Positions 11,979 through 26,420 are shown, numbered from the stretch's first letter. The stretch: DNA of 64,000 nucleotides from Phaseolus vulgaris (GCF_000499845.2 NC_023753.2:248001-312000); one strand, 5' to 3'. Program-made: numbers and translations. Notes: generated from the sequence alone by a model not told the origin.

Positions 11979-14900
11979 ATTCCTTCTTTTGTTGTAACTG
12001 GATTCGAAGCAAACCATGAATAGTGTTTTTTTGTGCAGCGGTTATATAGATAAGCAACGATGGTTAGAGCTGGGGCAACTACTTAGGTAACTGATCTAAC
12101 TGCACTAACGTCTTTTTGGTGTTGGATAATTAATTAACCCTTGCGCATCTGAAATCGGTGTGTGTGTGTGTGTTGTCGCGTAGATGAATAAATTCTGGTG
12201 TGGTGAAGTGAAGCCATTGGCATTGCTCCCAGATTTTCCCTCAAATTGTTCCTCCAAACTAATCGCTGATGCAATTCCAATAACTGAGATGGTCACACCA
12301 GTATAATTGAGTGTTAGAAATTGGCTCATGATGAGTGACCAGAATCTATGAGAAACGACAAGAATTCGTCACGAGACCATTCACGGGTGTTCATTTCATA
12401 GGAGTTCGCCTTTTCAGACAACCAACTGATTCGATGTTGTGAGCTTTTGTACATAAATGTCTCAGGAAATGATGATGTGTTTGGCGTGTCACGTGATAAA
12501 ATTGTTCTTACTGTTATTGTTGTTATGGTTGGAAACAGATAGATTCCAATTCAGATCAGAGAAATGGAGAACTCAACAACACAATACTTCAATCTTGAGC
12601 TAGACGAATGGACTTTGCCATTGCTAATTGAAGGGTGATAGGCTTACACCTGATTATGATTATGTAATAAGTAGGTCGGTTTTCGAACTATAAAACCAAA
12701 AATAATCAGAAAGAACACTAACAAGAAAAATAATCTCAACTAGTTAAAGGTGCAGCACTCACTCTTCTTCTTGACTACTTTGAGTGTTCTAAACTTAACT
12801 AGTGATTTTGTCTAGAACAGTAATGATACGTGTTATGCTTTCAAAGTAAACAAATGTTTTTCTGAATCGACGAAGCTGCAAAAACAAGTTATGTTTATCG
12901 GGTGTTGTAATGATTTTCATAAAAGAGCGTGCATGCTATGTAGGAAGAACTTGATTAAATCACATGTTACCTCAATTAACTTTGTCAGCATCGACTTTTA
13001 TATCAGATCATGTGACTGAACCAGCCATCATTTTGTCTGTGAACCACAATTTTACTTTTGATTTCCTTTCTTCTTCTCACTTCAATGTGTTTTACGTATT
13101 CTGACACCAAGGCATGAAATCTAGGAGCCATCTTAGTTGAGGAATTTTCCGACTGTTACAAAAGCCAAATCAGTAACAAGCAAATACACAGTGGCACATT
13201 GAATGGGTTACTTTAATATAATAATTAGTTATAGTGGAGAGAACAGAATAGACATATCATATCTTAAATGTGCACCACCACATGATTGAAGAATCTACAC
13301 AAAAAGATAAATATTATGAGCAGAACTTTGTTCAATAGATTATTGATCAAACTAACGAAATGCTTTCCACTTCAACCAACCATGGTGAGTTTGATCCTTC
13401 GGAATATACGAAACAAAAAGGACCTAAAGAAAAAACAACTGAAGTGGTGGTAACTCATCTGCATAATTTGCCAAAGCAAGACAAGGTACAGCTGCAAAAA
13501 ACAAACAAAAAGGGCCAAACATGTAACCAGTTTGTTCCTGCATATCAACATGCAAGGTTTCACTCAAACTGATCATAATGACAGTGCAGGGTCCGCTGAA
13601 TCCATCTCACTACTGGAACATGCAACATCAACAACAAAAAAATGTCTTTTGTGTCATGTCCCTCCTCAGACACTTCCCCATCACAGACATGAATTTTAGA
13701 GCAAGCAAGACCATCGTATACCAGAGAAGGAGTCGATATGATGAGTTTGACATAAACGATTGAATTCAAACACCACCCTATACTATATTATCAGATTGTA
13801 AAAAAAATAATCACAAATACAACTGCAGAAACAATCACTATTATCGTATTCTATCTATTGTACAATGTTTGTCTTCATAATATTACATCCAATTACACTT
13901 AAACATGATTTTTTTTGTTCTTTAAATTTCTAAACCTTTTAATTGTAATATTGCATTCAATTAATAATTTCATACACACCATGATACAAACCTGTCAAAT
14001 ATTCAGCCTAAGAATAAAAGAAAAACAGGGTGAATCGTTTTACAATAGCAATAAAAGAACCACACTCCAAGGACACGAGAATATGGGTGTGTGAATGAAA
14101 TGAAGGTGTGAAGTTCATTCAATTTGTATCATTTTATGTTGCACTTTTCTTATTTAGGATGGATGATGCCCAACTAATACTAAGACTCACTCGTGACTGC
14201 TAAGGATCTAAAAGACTTCCACAATCATTCTTCGGGATTCTATAATAAACATTTCATTGAATATATTTTATCGCAATATTTAAACAGAAGACTTTTCGGA
14301 ACAAATACTGAAACAGAATGAATATAAATTTCGCACACCCACCACCTCACCCAAAAGCAAAAGAAGAAAAAGGAAAACAAAAAAGAATTAGTTAAACGCA
14401 CGCTTACGTGTAGTCTTTTAAACTTAAAATAAATTTATGTTTTACTTTTTTTCTTAAAGAGTGGTAAAGTTCTGCTTACACAAACGACTAAAATATAAAA
14501 CCAAAGTAATTTATTATAATATAAACAACTTATTATTCCTTAATAAAGGAAAGTGATGACACCATACTAAATACATATATTATTATAAAGAATTAATCCT
14601 AAAATATTAATATCTTATTTTATTTTTTAATTTAAAATATTATTATATTATTATAAAGAGTTGTGAAGTGTGTGTAATTTACTATTTGTGGTGTCAAAGA
14701 AAAGTTTTCCTAAAAGAAAAGTTCATATCAGTATTTAAACAGACTAAAATGGTTTATTTTTTCAAATTTCATTAACTAAAAAATCTGATTATTCAAAATT
14801 TATATTATATGCATAAGTGCATTCCGTTTTCATATTTATTATTCTTTTTATCTACGCGAAAATGATATAAAATTGGTTGTTAAGACCTAGAGTATATCGA

Positions 14901-15556
14901 ACAGCTGAGACAAAACAACGTATGTAAACATGAACACCGTTTTCTACAAAGGAACTCACTTTATTTCCCTGTAATTTCATAAAGATGAAATGCCAAAATC
15001 ATGTAATAAATGTAAATAATAACACAATAATTCTTCTAGCCCAGGATAAGGTAAATATACCATCCAAGCAAATTGAGAAAGAGAAATAAAATGTCCAAGA
15101 ATAAAAAAAAAATAGTACAAGTGAATCCACATTGATATGCCAAATGCTCTTGCGAAGACATTCTCTACGCTCTATCAAAATCTTCAGCAGCTGAAAGTCA
15201 TGGCTTGTTCACCAGCTCCTGAAGTCAATACTCCATGCCTTTCTTCATGAACCAAGTAGAGAGAATCCCATCAGAGGAAAGCTATCCCAGAAAGGCAGAA
15301 ATAATTTTCTTTTTACTTTATTTTGACTTTAAACTGTGTGATGTGGTCAAATGTTACCAGCAATATCACCAATTTTTTTTTTTAAACTCCTGCAATGATA
15401 TATATTGAAAATGGTTGGTTGTTCATAGCATAAAAAATGGTCATAAACCTGTACACAAAATGGGATAGTCGAATTCAAAAAAGTAAGATATTTTATTTGC
15501 ACTAACACGGGTATAGCTTGGGCTAGAAATGGAGAGAGAACATACAGTAGATCGAT
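11979..15556. other. Spacer between two convergent genes
   Basis: It lies between the 3' ends of the DUF1685 gene (+) and the transporter gene (-). Small open frames (for example 13360-13769 on both strands) have no intron-consistent continuation and no recognisable domain. The part next to 15557 should contain the transporter's 3' UTR. I see no RNA gene or transposon ends here. Confidence 0.6.
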
Positions 15557-18500
15557 CTAGGAGGGAAGAAGTGGCTGTCTCTCATCATGTACCACGCGAT
15601 GAGAGGCCTGTAAATATACACAATAACAACAAAACTTTGGTCAATCACTCACAGTAGAAATTATAAAACAACTCTCGGTTATAAAACAATGAGATAACAG
15701 ATCCACACCTCCTCATTTGCTCCAGCTGCCATATTTATAAAGGATTCCTTTGATCTAGAATGAACAAAAGGTATTTGGTCAACCAATCAAATATAAGAAT
15801 AAAAAATTATCAGGAAAAAAAAAGAAAGCATTTGAATTGTAGAATAATTTTGGAACCCAAAACAAAGTAAAACCCATATCAATGACTCAGCTAACAAAAG
15901 GAAAAGCTTGAGATCGGTAAAGAAATTAGCAAGTACCTTTGTCTGTCATTAACATCATGCAGTTCCAGCACACCATTCTGTTCATCTTTAGCTTTTGAAA
16001 GTGGTGAAAAGAACTGTAAAAAAAAAGGCGTGAATAATGTGATACAAAAAGAACCTCATTTTTTAAAACATTGTTAAGACACCAACCAGAATCTTCCAAA
16101 TTCAACTTACCTGGTGCATTGAGATGAACACAATAGAAATGCCGATAACAAAGTTCATTGTTAAAGTATGTCCAAATAGTACAGCAGATGCTATACCAGT
16201 AAAGATTGTAGCTACTGTTGATGAGTACTTCTTCAAAATTGTATCTACAACACATTAAATACAGGTTATTGAGAGAAGGGGTAAATAGCATGTCAATCTG
16301 CAAGACATAATTTGAAGATAAATTATATTATACCAGCATTTTGTTTTAGCTTCTAATAAACGCAGCACAAAGAACAAAAATGTATATTTGAATACTGACC
16401 TGCATATTTGAAGAAGAAAGAGGATAAAATCCCTTGAGCAGCATTGTTTGCGATCAATAGCATTGTGGCTTTTGAATGACCTTGTAGGATATCAAAGCTG
16501 CTAGGCCCTGGAAAATTTAAAACAGCAATTGAAATCAGTTAGTTTGAGCATCAGAAAAATTAACACTACAAGCCACAAGTAAAAGGCACAAACAAGCTTC
16601 TCTATCAATAGAGATGGAATAAACAAACAGAATTAAACCATCACTGATTGTACTAGATAATGCAATCAGTTTATATGGAAGCGTGATTCAGTGTATAAAA
16701 ATGACTATTTGTTGCCACATTCACCATGAAAAACACAGATTTATGACAAAAACACACATGCTCTTTTGTGATGATCTGTTTTGAATTAGAAGAATGATTA
16801 TGAGATTAATTAAATTTAAACCTAATACTTTTAAGTTTGGTGCATCATAAGATGAATTCGTTGATATTAAAGACATCTAATTCCTGATGTTATATTCTTT
16901 GCTGCAGTCTGAAACCCAAAGAGTGCCTTGGAGTAACGATAACATTGCTGTCTTGTAACTTGGTAATGTATTGTAGTACGGAAATAAAACTCTGCTGACT
17001 GTGATGAAACTGTAAACATTTAACTGACAAGGACTTGGGTACAGCTTCATAACACCAGACAATAGTAGGAGTTTCATTCACTGGATCACCCTGTTCTTTT
17101 TAATTCGTGGAATGAAATGTAAGTATCATCTGGTTCTAATGCATGGAATGAAAGCCAAGAGATTAACCTTGAAATTAATATTTTAGCTTTTAGGGAAAAT
17201 TAAGCATATCTTTTGCTTTATTTTAAACAATTAGATGCATGAAGTTTGCTTTGAGTCTCTTTTTCTTTTTCTCTCAGCAGCATATTTAAAGTGACCACCA
17301 GTATCCAGAAATTAGAGATTTAATTCTCACCTTTGATAACAACAGTCCCAAGTATCCCAAGAAAATTGAATATAGCTCCATATCCATATAAGAATAAGTT
17401 CTGTAAATCAAGAAATAGAGAATTAATACATCTGAGTGATACAAAAAGTTATAGTTAGAGAATCCTAGCAGCAGACTAGCACCATTAAACTGTTGTTCTT
17501 AAAACTACACATTTATTCCATTGTCCTCCAGGATGTCAAAATGATTTTTGGTGTTAGTCACTGAGCATCATTGTTAGTTTCTTTCTCTTAAATTTCTGCT
17601 AACATTTTATGTTGATTTTCAAAGAGATATACTCAAAACCCCATCCAATCCCCAACCTTAGAAGCAAAGCCTCAGGCCTCAGTGATCACGATTATATAAA
17701 CTATAAAATTACAATTCAATTCTAATGTATGTGCAAATATTCAAAAAACGGGAAATGGTTAATTGTTGGTCAAAAACTCTAAAAGGCTGAACTAAAACTA
17801 AGTAACTCTGTAGACAGCACAGCTTTAAGAGGAAATCATAATTTCCATTCCTTGCAGAAACACAAATTTGAACTCATTTTTAGGAATTAATAAAGATGTA
17901 GTCCGATAATTAAAAAAATTGCAATTCCTAATGCGTCACCTGCAGATAAATGCTTGTATCATATTGGCTCTTCAAAGCGTACTCATTATAAACAGAGGCC
18001 AATGATGGAACAGTGACCTGAAAAATAATTCCCAGGTTAAAAAATTCAACAAATTAAAGCACAGTAATAATGTATCAAACAAATAAATAACAAATCACTT
18101 ACAAAGATCAACGTGTAGAGATATGCACCCATTGTGACAGGAAGACCCAGAGCTGTAGTTCCTTCAGGTAAAGATCTTAGCTGATTAACGCTTATTCCAA
18201 TGAGCAAAAGAGCAAGAGCTTCCCACTGTAGTAAAATCAATAAATCAAATTTTCAACAAAATGTAAGGAGAATAAGCAATTGGGATTTATATAAGGATCA
18301 CAACTCGCCAAAAGTAAAGACCAAATAATGACATGACAGTATGATGCACTAACCTGAATGACAGAGAACTGGCGCTTCATAATCACCTTCAGCAGAAGTG
18401 CTATTACTAAAACCTGAAACATGCAAAGTAAAGAGAGCACTTTACAAACCAAATTATTAATAGATAAATATGTACAATTGTTTGAGTATAAGTAATAGGT

Positions 18501-21436
18501 TACTGAGAGGTTTCAAGCAGCCATCACAAGAGCTATACCACGTGCAATGCATAGGCAACTAATTACTTAGCTGTGAAAAATACTGATAATCAATCATTCA
18601 AAATAGTGAAATAGAATTTACCTTCAAATTACTTAACATCTTCACAGTAGCAGGGTTAAAATAAAGCTGCATGAAATGTCAAATCAACTTGTAAGTTACC
18701 TTAGGTCCAATAATTTCTTAATATGTCACTGAACAATAACAGATGAGTCATGAATTTTCATCACATGATTCAATTTAAAATAATAGGTTACTTTTAAAAT
18801 AATGAATATGATTCTATAATCTCACTGAATATCAAACATATGAGACATATAAGCGATAGCAATCCTAGTGTTAAAAAAAGCAATGAGCAATACATCGTGC
18901 TTTTTTAATAACTTCAGATATCTGTCTTTCTGATTTGGAGAAGTAAATCTACAATATGCACTACCAACCAACATCTATCCACTAAGGGCAAAAACCCATG
19001 AATTAGAATAGAATTTAAGCTACTGATTCTTGAACTTAAAACATTTTAGCCGCAAAAGATAGATCTCTATTGACAAGCATTTCATCCTCAATCCTTACAT
19101 ATGCATTGTTTATGGACTAATTCATACCTGCATGATAAACTTCAGATAGTTGTTTATAGCGTACAAAAGTGCAGGAACTGCCAGAAGGGCATTGCTACGA
19201 GCTGCCTACAAGAGACAAAATACCAGATCGAAAATAAATATAAAACTCTATTGGAAAAACCTACATATGGAATTTTGAAATTATTTAAATTTGGTGATAT
19301 ATAAAGAATAAATACTAAGAAACATAAAAGCAAGATGCTATCCCACATTCCATATTCACTGTATTGGGAAGCAAGAACAAACACTGCGCTACAAATGCAC
19401 TCTATGGTAGTAAAGTAGTTGGTAATTATTTTTTCATCTTATACAAAATATGCCTGAGTAATCCAGGTCAATCCCAGGAAGCAGGGAACCTGACAGCTAG
19501 CAAATGACAAATGCTTAAAAAATTATCTATTTTTTTTAAAAAAAAAGTATATGGGTCTGACAAATCTGTTCATTGATACAAAAAATGAATATTATTAATC
19601 ACAGTACCTGCACCAATGTAGAAAGTGAGAGGAGAGGCTTCTCTCCAACTTTTTGATTCCTAGCCTGCACAATCAACCAGCCATTTACACTTTACATGAA
19701 TGTAAAACAATTTTGAGTTTCAAGAACACTCAGAAAGATTGGCCTATTTTCTTTTACAACTAATAATATGTTTCCTTTCAGTTTATCAACCTGTCCATGC
19801 CTGTTTTCTTTCCCAAAAGACAATAAAAATATTTTTCTAAAAGCTGAATTGATTTTATTTAAATATGTCATATCATGGTCCCAAAAATTACCAGTTGGCA
19901 CCTTGATCCCACTTCATTTCCTGAAAATCACTCATAACCTTACAAAGTATCACATAATTGGCAGATAACCAGGTCCCTTGAGTATGTTGACCAGGTTCGA
20001 TTCCTAACTATGTAATAAAAACCTTTGTTGGGAGAGGCAAAACCCACTTTGGAGATCTACAGACTACAGCCCTCAAAGGGATTACTTTTTGTTGTTCAAT
20101 GTAGCGTACACCAAAGTAACTAAGAATATTATCATTACAAACCAAGAAGTCATTATTTCCACTCTTGTCTTGAGTTTATAAATTCTAATATTATATGACT
20201 AATATCACAGAAAATTAGGGCATGTCCTGCCACAATAGAAAAAATAGTAACCCGTAGTAAAATCTCAATTTACTAATGATTTACTTCAATGTATGTGCTA
20301 GTGTCTTCCACTTAATCTAATTCTCACTTGACACATGCTTTAATTATAAGTAATTGAAAAGACAAAAAATATTTGAGTATAGACAAAGGGAAAGTGATCT
20401 TAACCTGGAGAATAAGCATAACAATAGCAAAGAAAACCTTTGTAACCTCAGTCAAAAAATTAACACTAATTGGGCTAAAATTGAATTTCCCATCCACCTT
20501 GGACATATAGACAAGGATAGGCTGCCAATTAAAAAGAAATAACATTTGTCAGTCACTAAACAACAAGCATAATAGTTGCAAGAGTTAACAAATTAACAGC
20601 AGTGAACTCTTTAGTGTACATCAGAGTATGAGATTATCAAATATTGAAAAGTAGATCTGCAAGCAGAGTATGCATACGAAGCAATTTTTTAGGGTTTGTA
20701 AAATGCTTCATCACAGCCATCATAGCATCCCTAAGTTACTATTCACAACGCCAATTTCTTTTAGCCTCTCTCCTAAAGCCGTGGAATCCTACTTCATAAA
20801 TTCCCAAATTCCTTTGCCAACAAGACATAATGCAAGAAATGATACTTCAACAGATTGGCATGCATGATTAGCATTCCAAATCATTAAACACGTGAATGAA
20901 CAGAATTTCTTTTTCCAATCCAAGACAAACAAAACAATATATGATTCTAGAATATCAAATCCAATAAGTACTCCAAAACAAAAAACTTGTGAATGCAAGA
21001 GATATTGCCTATGCACACAGGTAAGCAGAATATAGTCACTGGCAGCACATGGCCAGAAACACCAGTGTACAAAACATAGCTCCGAGTCCAACAAATGACG
21101 AATGTGAGTGATGTGCTGTATTTTTCACACTAGCCATGTCATAATTCATAATGTCTGTGTCATGTTTAGTTGTCTTAACAAGTATGAGCTCCATAGCTAT
21201 TCACTCATATTTCCATATAATTAATTTAACATTTGAGAGAAAATATTCAATTAAGAGACGGTAATCACCTGGAAGCCAACTAGAACACAATCACCAACAA
21301 CCAAAAAGACATTGAGTACACGTTGCTTGGACGTTATCCTACTTTTGTGGCGATCATACGCCCTTGATATAGTTTTGGCGGAGGGGGAAACCAATTTGGA
21401 ATGGCAAACACTGCATTCTATCATCCCGTTCTTCAT
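15557..21436 (-). CDS. Nucleotide-sugar transporter, CMP-sialic acid transporter-like (UTR6-type)
   Basis: Fourteen coding exons (given as + coordinates, first to last): 21269-21436, 20405-20521, 19608-19664, 19128-19205, 18622-18666, 18354-18413, 18103-18225, 17940-18017, 17331-17400, 16400-16507, 16111-16244, 15937-16013, 15709-15754, 15557-15607. All have GT-AG borders and matching phases and give 403 aa. The product matches the plant CMP-sialic acid transporter-like/UDP-galactose transporter 6 proteins (~405 aa): start [11 protein letters not shown], then [55 protein letters not shown] and [20 protein letters not shown], ending in a soluble tail RQPLLPS. The family (DMT/NST, about ten membrane helices) exchanges cytosolic nucleotide sugars for NMP across the Golgi membrane. 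Substrate is not readable from sequence; plants of this clade have been tested with CMP-sialic acid and UDP-galactose. A TTG upstream in frame is not a start. Confidence 0.96.
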
Positions 21437-21962
21437 GTACAATTTCCCACACTATCAGAGTATGAAGAACTCGATCTGCAACGGAATCAACAAAAACAAT
21501 TCAATATAAGCTCCTCCACACACTCTCCATAACAATACAGATCTTGATCTTCCAGCACAGCCTAAGACAGCGTAATCTAAACCGAAATTAAATGCAAAAT
21601 CCAAGAGAAAACAAAGATCCCTACGAAATCGAGCGAAATAGGATTAAGCAGAAGTGAGATCTCGCACAGAATGAAACACGAGAAAGAAACTAAGCCTTCA
21701 CCGACACAATATTAGAGCATGAGAAGCGTGGAATTCAGATTTGAGGAAGCACGGACAAACCTATATCGAGTCCAGAAGGAGCATTCAGGTGAAACTCGAT
21801 TTGATCTGCAGCTGACGGCAAGCGATTCGAATCTGCTCAACAGAAAAACGACCGCGACTGCGAATTTCAAACAGAAAACGATTCCGATTCCGATTCCGAT
21901 TTCACTATCTTCCTTCTTTCGTTCTTTGTGAGAATATAAATGGAAATTGGATTTCAAATTTG

Positions 21963-21963
21963 C

Positions 21964-22049
<86 letters not shown>
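21963..22049 (+). repeat. (GA)n microsatellite upstream of the transporter gene
   Basis: An almost uninterrupted GA run of about 85 bp lies 0.5 kb upstream of the transporter start codon. It reads (TC)n on the sense strand. Pyrimidine-rich CT/GA tracts near transcription starts are common in plants and bind GAGA-type (BBR/BPC) factors, so it may lie in the promoter or 5' leader. The length is likely to be polymorphic. Confidence 0.9.
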
Positions 22050-22052
<3 letters not shown>

Positions 22053-22529
22053 GAAAGAAGGAAAGAGAGAGAAGAGTGCGTTTTGCGTTTGTTTGTGTGA
22101 TTTGCGATTTGGAATAAGAGGGAGAGTTATATGGTTTTATTTGTTTGCTTTGAACTCACACAAAAAGAAAAATAAATAAAAAATGTGTGTTTGGGTGGAA
22201 AGTTGGAACGACGCGTTTCAAAGTGAGGGTAACAAAGTGGAGTCAAAGGGGGATTTGTAGTTTGGTGTGTCAGTGTCGCTGCTTCGGTTCGGTTTGTTTG
22301 GTTGGGTGGAATTAACCCTTCTGCATATTATTATCTCACTAACTCACCAAAATCCAAATGTTTTTCCTATTTCTTCTATTCAGCTTACACGTTTCTTTCG
22401 CTTCAACTTTCAGGATTCTGCTATCTCCCCTCCCTCCACCAAAATTTATACAATAACTTTTCATCTTATAATAAATGTATAATTACTTCTTTTCATGTCA
22501 ATTTAATCTGATTTTTAAAAAATTTATTT

Positions 22530-22870
22530 GCTTCCAAGTTTTTTAAAAATGTTTAATTTATTTCCTTAGGTTCAATTTTTACTAAAACGTTAATTGTTGA
22601 TGACATCGGACACACTCATATTGGTCTACACACGTGGCATATCAGAGGTTGAGGAGACTTTAACTACTGATAACGTGATGCACACAGTCATATTGACCTA
22701 CACACGTGGCACATCAGATGTTGAGTTGAGAGAACAAAAAGATACTCAACATCAACCTCTGATGTGCCACGTGTGTAGACGAATATGACTGTGTGCACTA
22801 CGTCATTAACCGTTAACGTCGTGAAAACTTAACGAAAATGACTAAATTAAACCTTTTAAAAAACCTTAAA
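22530..22870. mobile_element. Foldback (MITE-like) element carrying three ABRE-like boxes
   Basis: The two halves are inverted copies. The left side holds TTTTTAAAAATGTTTAATT, AACGTTAATTGTTGATGAC and CACACGTGGCATATCAGA; the right side returns the same sequence in reverse, ending AACCGTTAACG and TTAAACCTTTTAAAA. The left arm is partly duplicated (22607-22640 and 22683-22716). CACGTGGC occurs at 22631 and 22703 and, reversed, at 22766. I see no coding capacity. It resembles long-TIR non-autonomous DNA elements; I cannot fix the superfamily or the target-site duplication. Confidence 0.7.
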
Positions 22871-25800
22871 ATCAAATTATTTTTTTTAAATCACTATATT
22901 AAATTGAATATTAACTATAGAGAAAAAAGAATAATTATATCTATAATAAACTAATTACTCACTTATAAAAAAAACATTTTATTCATACACAAGATTCTTC
23001 TATATATGCCCACACTTTTTTTTTCCTTTTCAAACTGTTCATTTCTTATGTGAATATGAAAATACCATTAAAAGAGGAGGGAGCTTTATTATAGTCAGGC
23101 TACAAAATAAATTCTCTTCATTAATAAGATCTTAACCATAATTAAGAAACATTAAAAGCATTAATTGTTTTGTTTGAAGATATCACTGAATACACTATTT
23201 GGCATATTCTCCTTCTAAAACCTGACCCTTTCATAAGTTTGTTTTATTTTATTCCTTTTAAAAATTACTGGTTTCAGTTAAAATTGTGAAAAATACTATT
23301 TATAAGTTTATCTCTTCCCAGATTTATCAATTAAAATCTTATTTCAGCAAGGGAGCTTTAGTGCAGTTTGGTTTCAATGTAGATTCTGTTGATGTGTGAG
23401 ATATTATCCATTTATACAAAACTTCAAAAAAAAAACATCATTTATTGTATTCACTTATAAGAAAATATTAACATTATCAGTTATCGATTGTATTATCATA
23501 AAAAAAAATTGACATATACACAGATGTCACGTATTAATACTGTGTTTATTCTTTTTTTTTCTGAACTTTCTTCTTTTCTAATCAATAAAAACACATAATT
23601 ATATGTTAACCATAGTAGTTATGATCATTATAAAAATATTTTTATTAAATTAATCACAAAATATATAAATGCATTACGAATTTGTATAATACATAATCAA
23701 TTTATTATCTTTTTACGGGAATTTGTATAATAACTATGATGCTTTTTTAGGATAAATTTTATGGTCCTGGGTGAGAATTTCCATTTAAAATACTTTTACT
23801 TTTGATTGATATTTGATTTTTTTTTCTTTCTAGTTTTTGAGTTAGACTTGTTTAGAATCAAGTGTTGAAAGCTTGATCTTTGTAGATGTTTTTCTCTTTG
23901 GATTTGACTTTGATTATTCTTGAATCTTCTTTGTTTGAATCATTTTTAGCTTTTTAATGTTCTTTGTCCTCACTAAAATTCTTTTGATATTAAAATGTTA
24001 GGGACAAAAGGTCGTGTTCAATAAAAAGGAATTCCTCACTACCTTTTCTTTGAAGGTCATCTTCTGGTCCTTAGCATTATCTTCTTCATTTGACCATATA
24101 GTAGTAACTTGTGAGGATTTCCTTGTTCATTCTATCACCTAAAAATTATTAAATTATGTTTCACCATTATTATTTTTTTGTGTGCACACAATCATTATTG
24201 TTTAAGAGTATGTTTTAACAAAATTGTGTCTTACATTTTTATAATCATTTATATTGCATATCAATGCTTGCTTTCAAACATGATCCTTATTGTTTCACCA
24301 TCATTATTGTTTATTAAGTGTATGTTTTATTAAATTTTTTTATATTTAGTATCACTATTTATAATGCATATCAATTTTAAAATTATTATTATCATCTAAG
24401 TATTTGAATGCTAGCTTTCAAACATGATCCTCTCTAATATTTGAATATTTTAATAAGATCCGAAGAGGTTATTCAATACTCTCAATTATTTAAAAATTCT
24501 CAAAAAGAAAAAATAAACTACTATGTTTGAAAAGTTTTACATGATTGATGCATGTAGGATTTATGGATCAAGAATGAGTCTCTACTAATCCCTAAGGATA
24601 TATTATTGACCTTCATGTAAGTTTTGTGAAATTAGAGCTTTTGATTTTGTGTTTAGCAACTTAAACAAGAAAAAATAGTTTAAATTTAATTAGTGCATTA
24701 GGTTAAATAATCTAAACATGAAGGTGATGTGGTTATATTATTTTTGAAACTCTTGTAGGAACTGGTGTATTAGTTTATTTGTAATTTAAATGAATTATCT
24801 TGAATTGATCTTGATTTAAATGAACTTACCTTGAATTGAGGTATTGGTTGATTTGAAATGAAAATCCTAGTCAAATTTGAATGCTTTGCAATGGGTGTGT
24901 ATGTATTAGTATGATTGTTTGAATACTACATTTGAAACAAATTGATTTAAAGTGTAATTAGTTTGAGATAAAATAGTTAATGTTATGAAAAAAAAATGAG
25001 GACAAACTCATCTTGAATCAATTTGGATATATGTAAAGGAACTATTAAATAAAAGTACTCTAAGAAAATGGTTGTTGGAGAAAATTCATTCTTATAAAAA
25101 ATTAAGGCGGGTTTTCTTAATTGAGCACATCTATTTGTTGGACGAAAATATTTGTTTTAAAATTATAAAACTTTGTATTTTATATGATTTTTATATTAAA
25201 AATGGTTTTTGTCTTAAAGGATTATAATTTTAATTAGGATAATGTATTATTAAGTTTTCTAAATAGTAAATAGTAAGAGATGATATGAATTTCATGTTAA
25301 TGATGTTTGATTTGAGTTGGAAATATATGAATATTTAGTATATGATATGATATAGGCATAGTCAAATTTTTATATATTCTCATGAAAGGAAATACTGAGA
25401 CGGAGATTCATCTAGAATAAGATATATTGAATTTATTCCTATATTAAAATCATATACATAAAAGTTATATGGTGATGAGAATTGAAGAAAATCTATATGA
25501 TCGAGTCCACAATTTAAAAAATAGCTAATCTAAGTGGTAATATGAATTTATCATGTCACATTAAAAAACTTAGTTCCTATTTTATATAGTTGTGTTAAAG
25601 AAATAACTTAATAAATAAAGATAATATAATGTGAAAATCTCTAAGTCAAATTCAATGATTCTTTGTTAGACTGTGAATATAATTTTGGTATGAATTGTAG
25701 ATTTCATTTATTATGAAAGACAACTTGATCCTGTGAACTATGTGAATATAATTTTGGTATGAATTGTAGATTTCATTTATTATGAAAGACACTTGATCCT

Positions 25801-25984
25801 GAGAACTATTTGAAGGAATGAAATTTGATGTGTGTCAATATAGTTTTGGCATAAATTGTAGATTTCATTTATTATGAAAGAAACTTGATTTTGTGAACTA
25901 TTTGAATGAATGAGATTGAATTTGAGATGTACATTTATTATGCTTAATAAAAACTAGGTTTAATATGACTTTAAGTAGCCAAAA
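22871..25984. other. AT-rich spacer with small tandem repeats
   Basis: No gene was found. A diverged tandem duplication sits at about 24160-24430: both copies contain CATTATTGTTT, then GCATATCAAT, and end GCTTTCAAACATGATCC. A clearer triple repeat follows at 25675-25915. The rest is poly(A/T)-rich. Confidence 0.6.
25675..25915 (+). repeat. Three tandem copies of a ~70-110-bp unit
   Basis: The core TTTTGGTATGAATTGTAGAT with TTCATTTATTATGAAAGA, followed by CTTGATcCTGtGAACTAT, occurs three times. The first two copies are nearly identical (a one-base A indel in ACAACTTG/ACACTTG); the third has ATAAATTG and a longer inter-copy segment. It is non-coding and shows local duplication. Confidence 0.85.
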
Positions 25985-25989
25985 ATCAA

Positions 25990-26420
25990 GTTGAACACTC
26001 AATTTTTATTGTAGTCAATGTGGTTCCAAATTTTTTTTAATGACTCAATTTGTTTTCTTCCATTAGATTGTTATTCACAGTTATTAAAATGGCGATAACT
26101 TGACAAATGAGAATTGACACATGACAAAATAACATTGTCACGTAAACCAAATGTTAAATAAAGAAAAAAAAATAAGCAACTAGGAATTAAACCTGTAACC
26201 ATGATTATAATGGTTTTGGGATAGATTTCTATATGTTTATTTTTATTTTCTATTTAAAAATTTGCTTTAGGTGACACATGTATGTTGTGTTCACATGTTT
26301 ATTATGTGTCCATTTTCATATGTTAAGTCATCACTGTCTTAATCACGTCAACGACAATCCAACAAAAGTCACCAAATTGAGTCATTTTAAAAAATTAAAT
26401 TGACAAAAAATAAAGAAGGA
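25990..26420. mobile_element. Second foldback/MITE-like element
   Basis: The left arm AATGACTCAATTTG (about 26030-26055) is matched by CAAATTGAGTCATT on the right (about 26370-26385). Flanking segments also pair: TTCCATTAGATTGT against ACAATCCAACAAAAG, and GATAACTTGACAAATGAGAA against the reverse of CATATGTTAAGTCATC. The middle is unpaired and has no open frame of note. Layout and size resemble the element at 22.5 kb, but the sequences are largely different. Confidence 0.65.
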
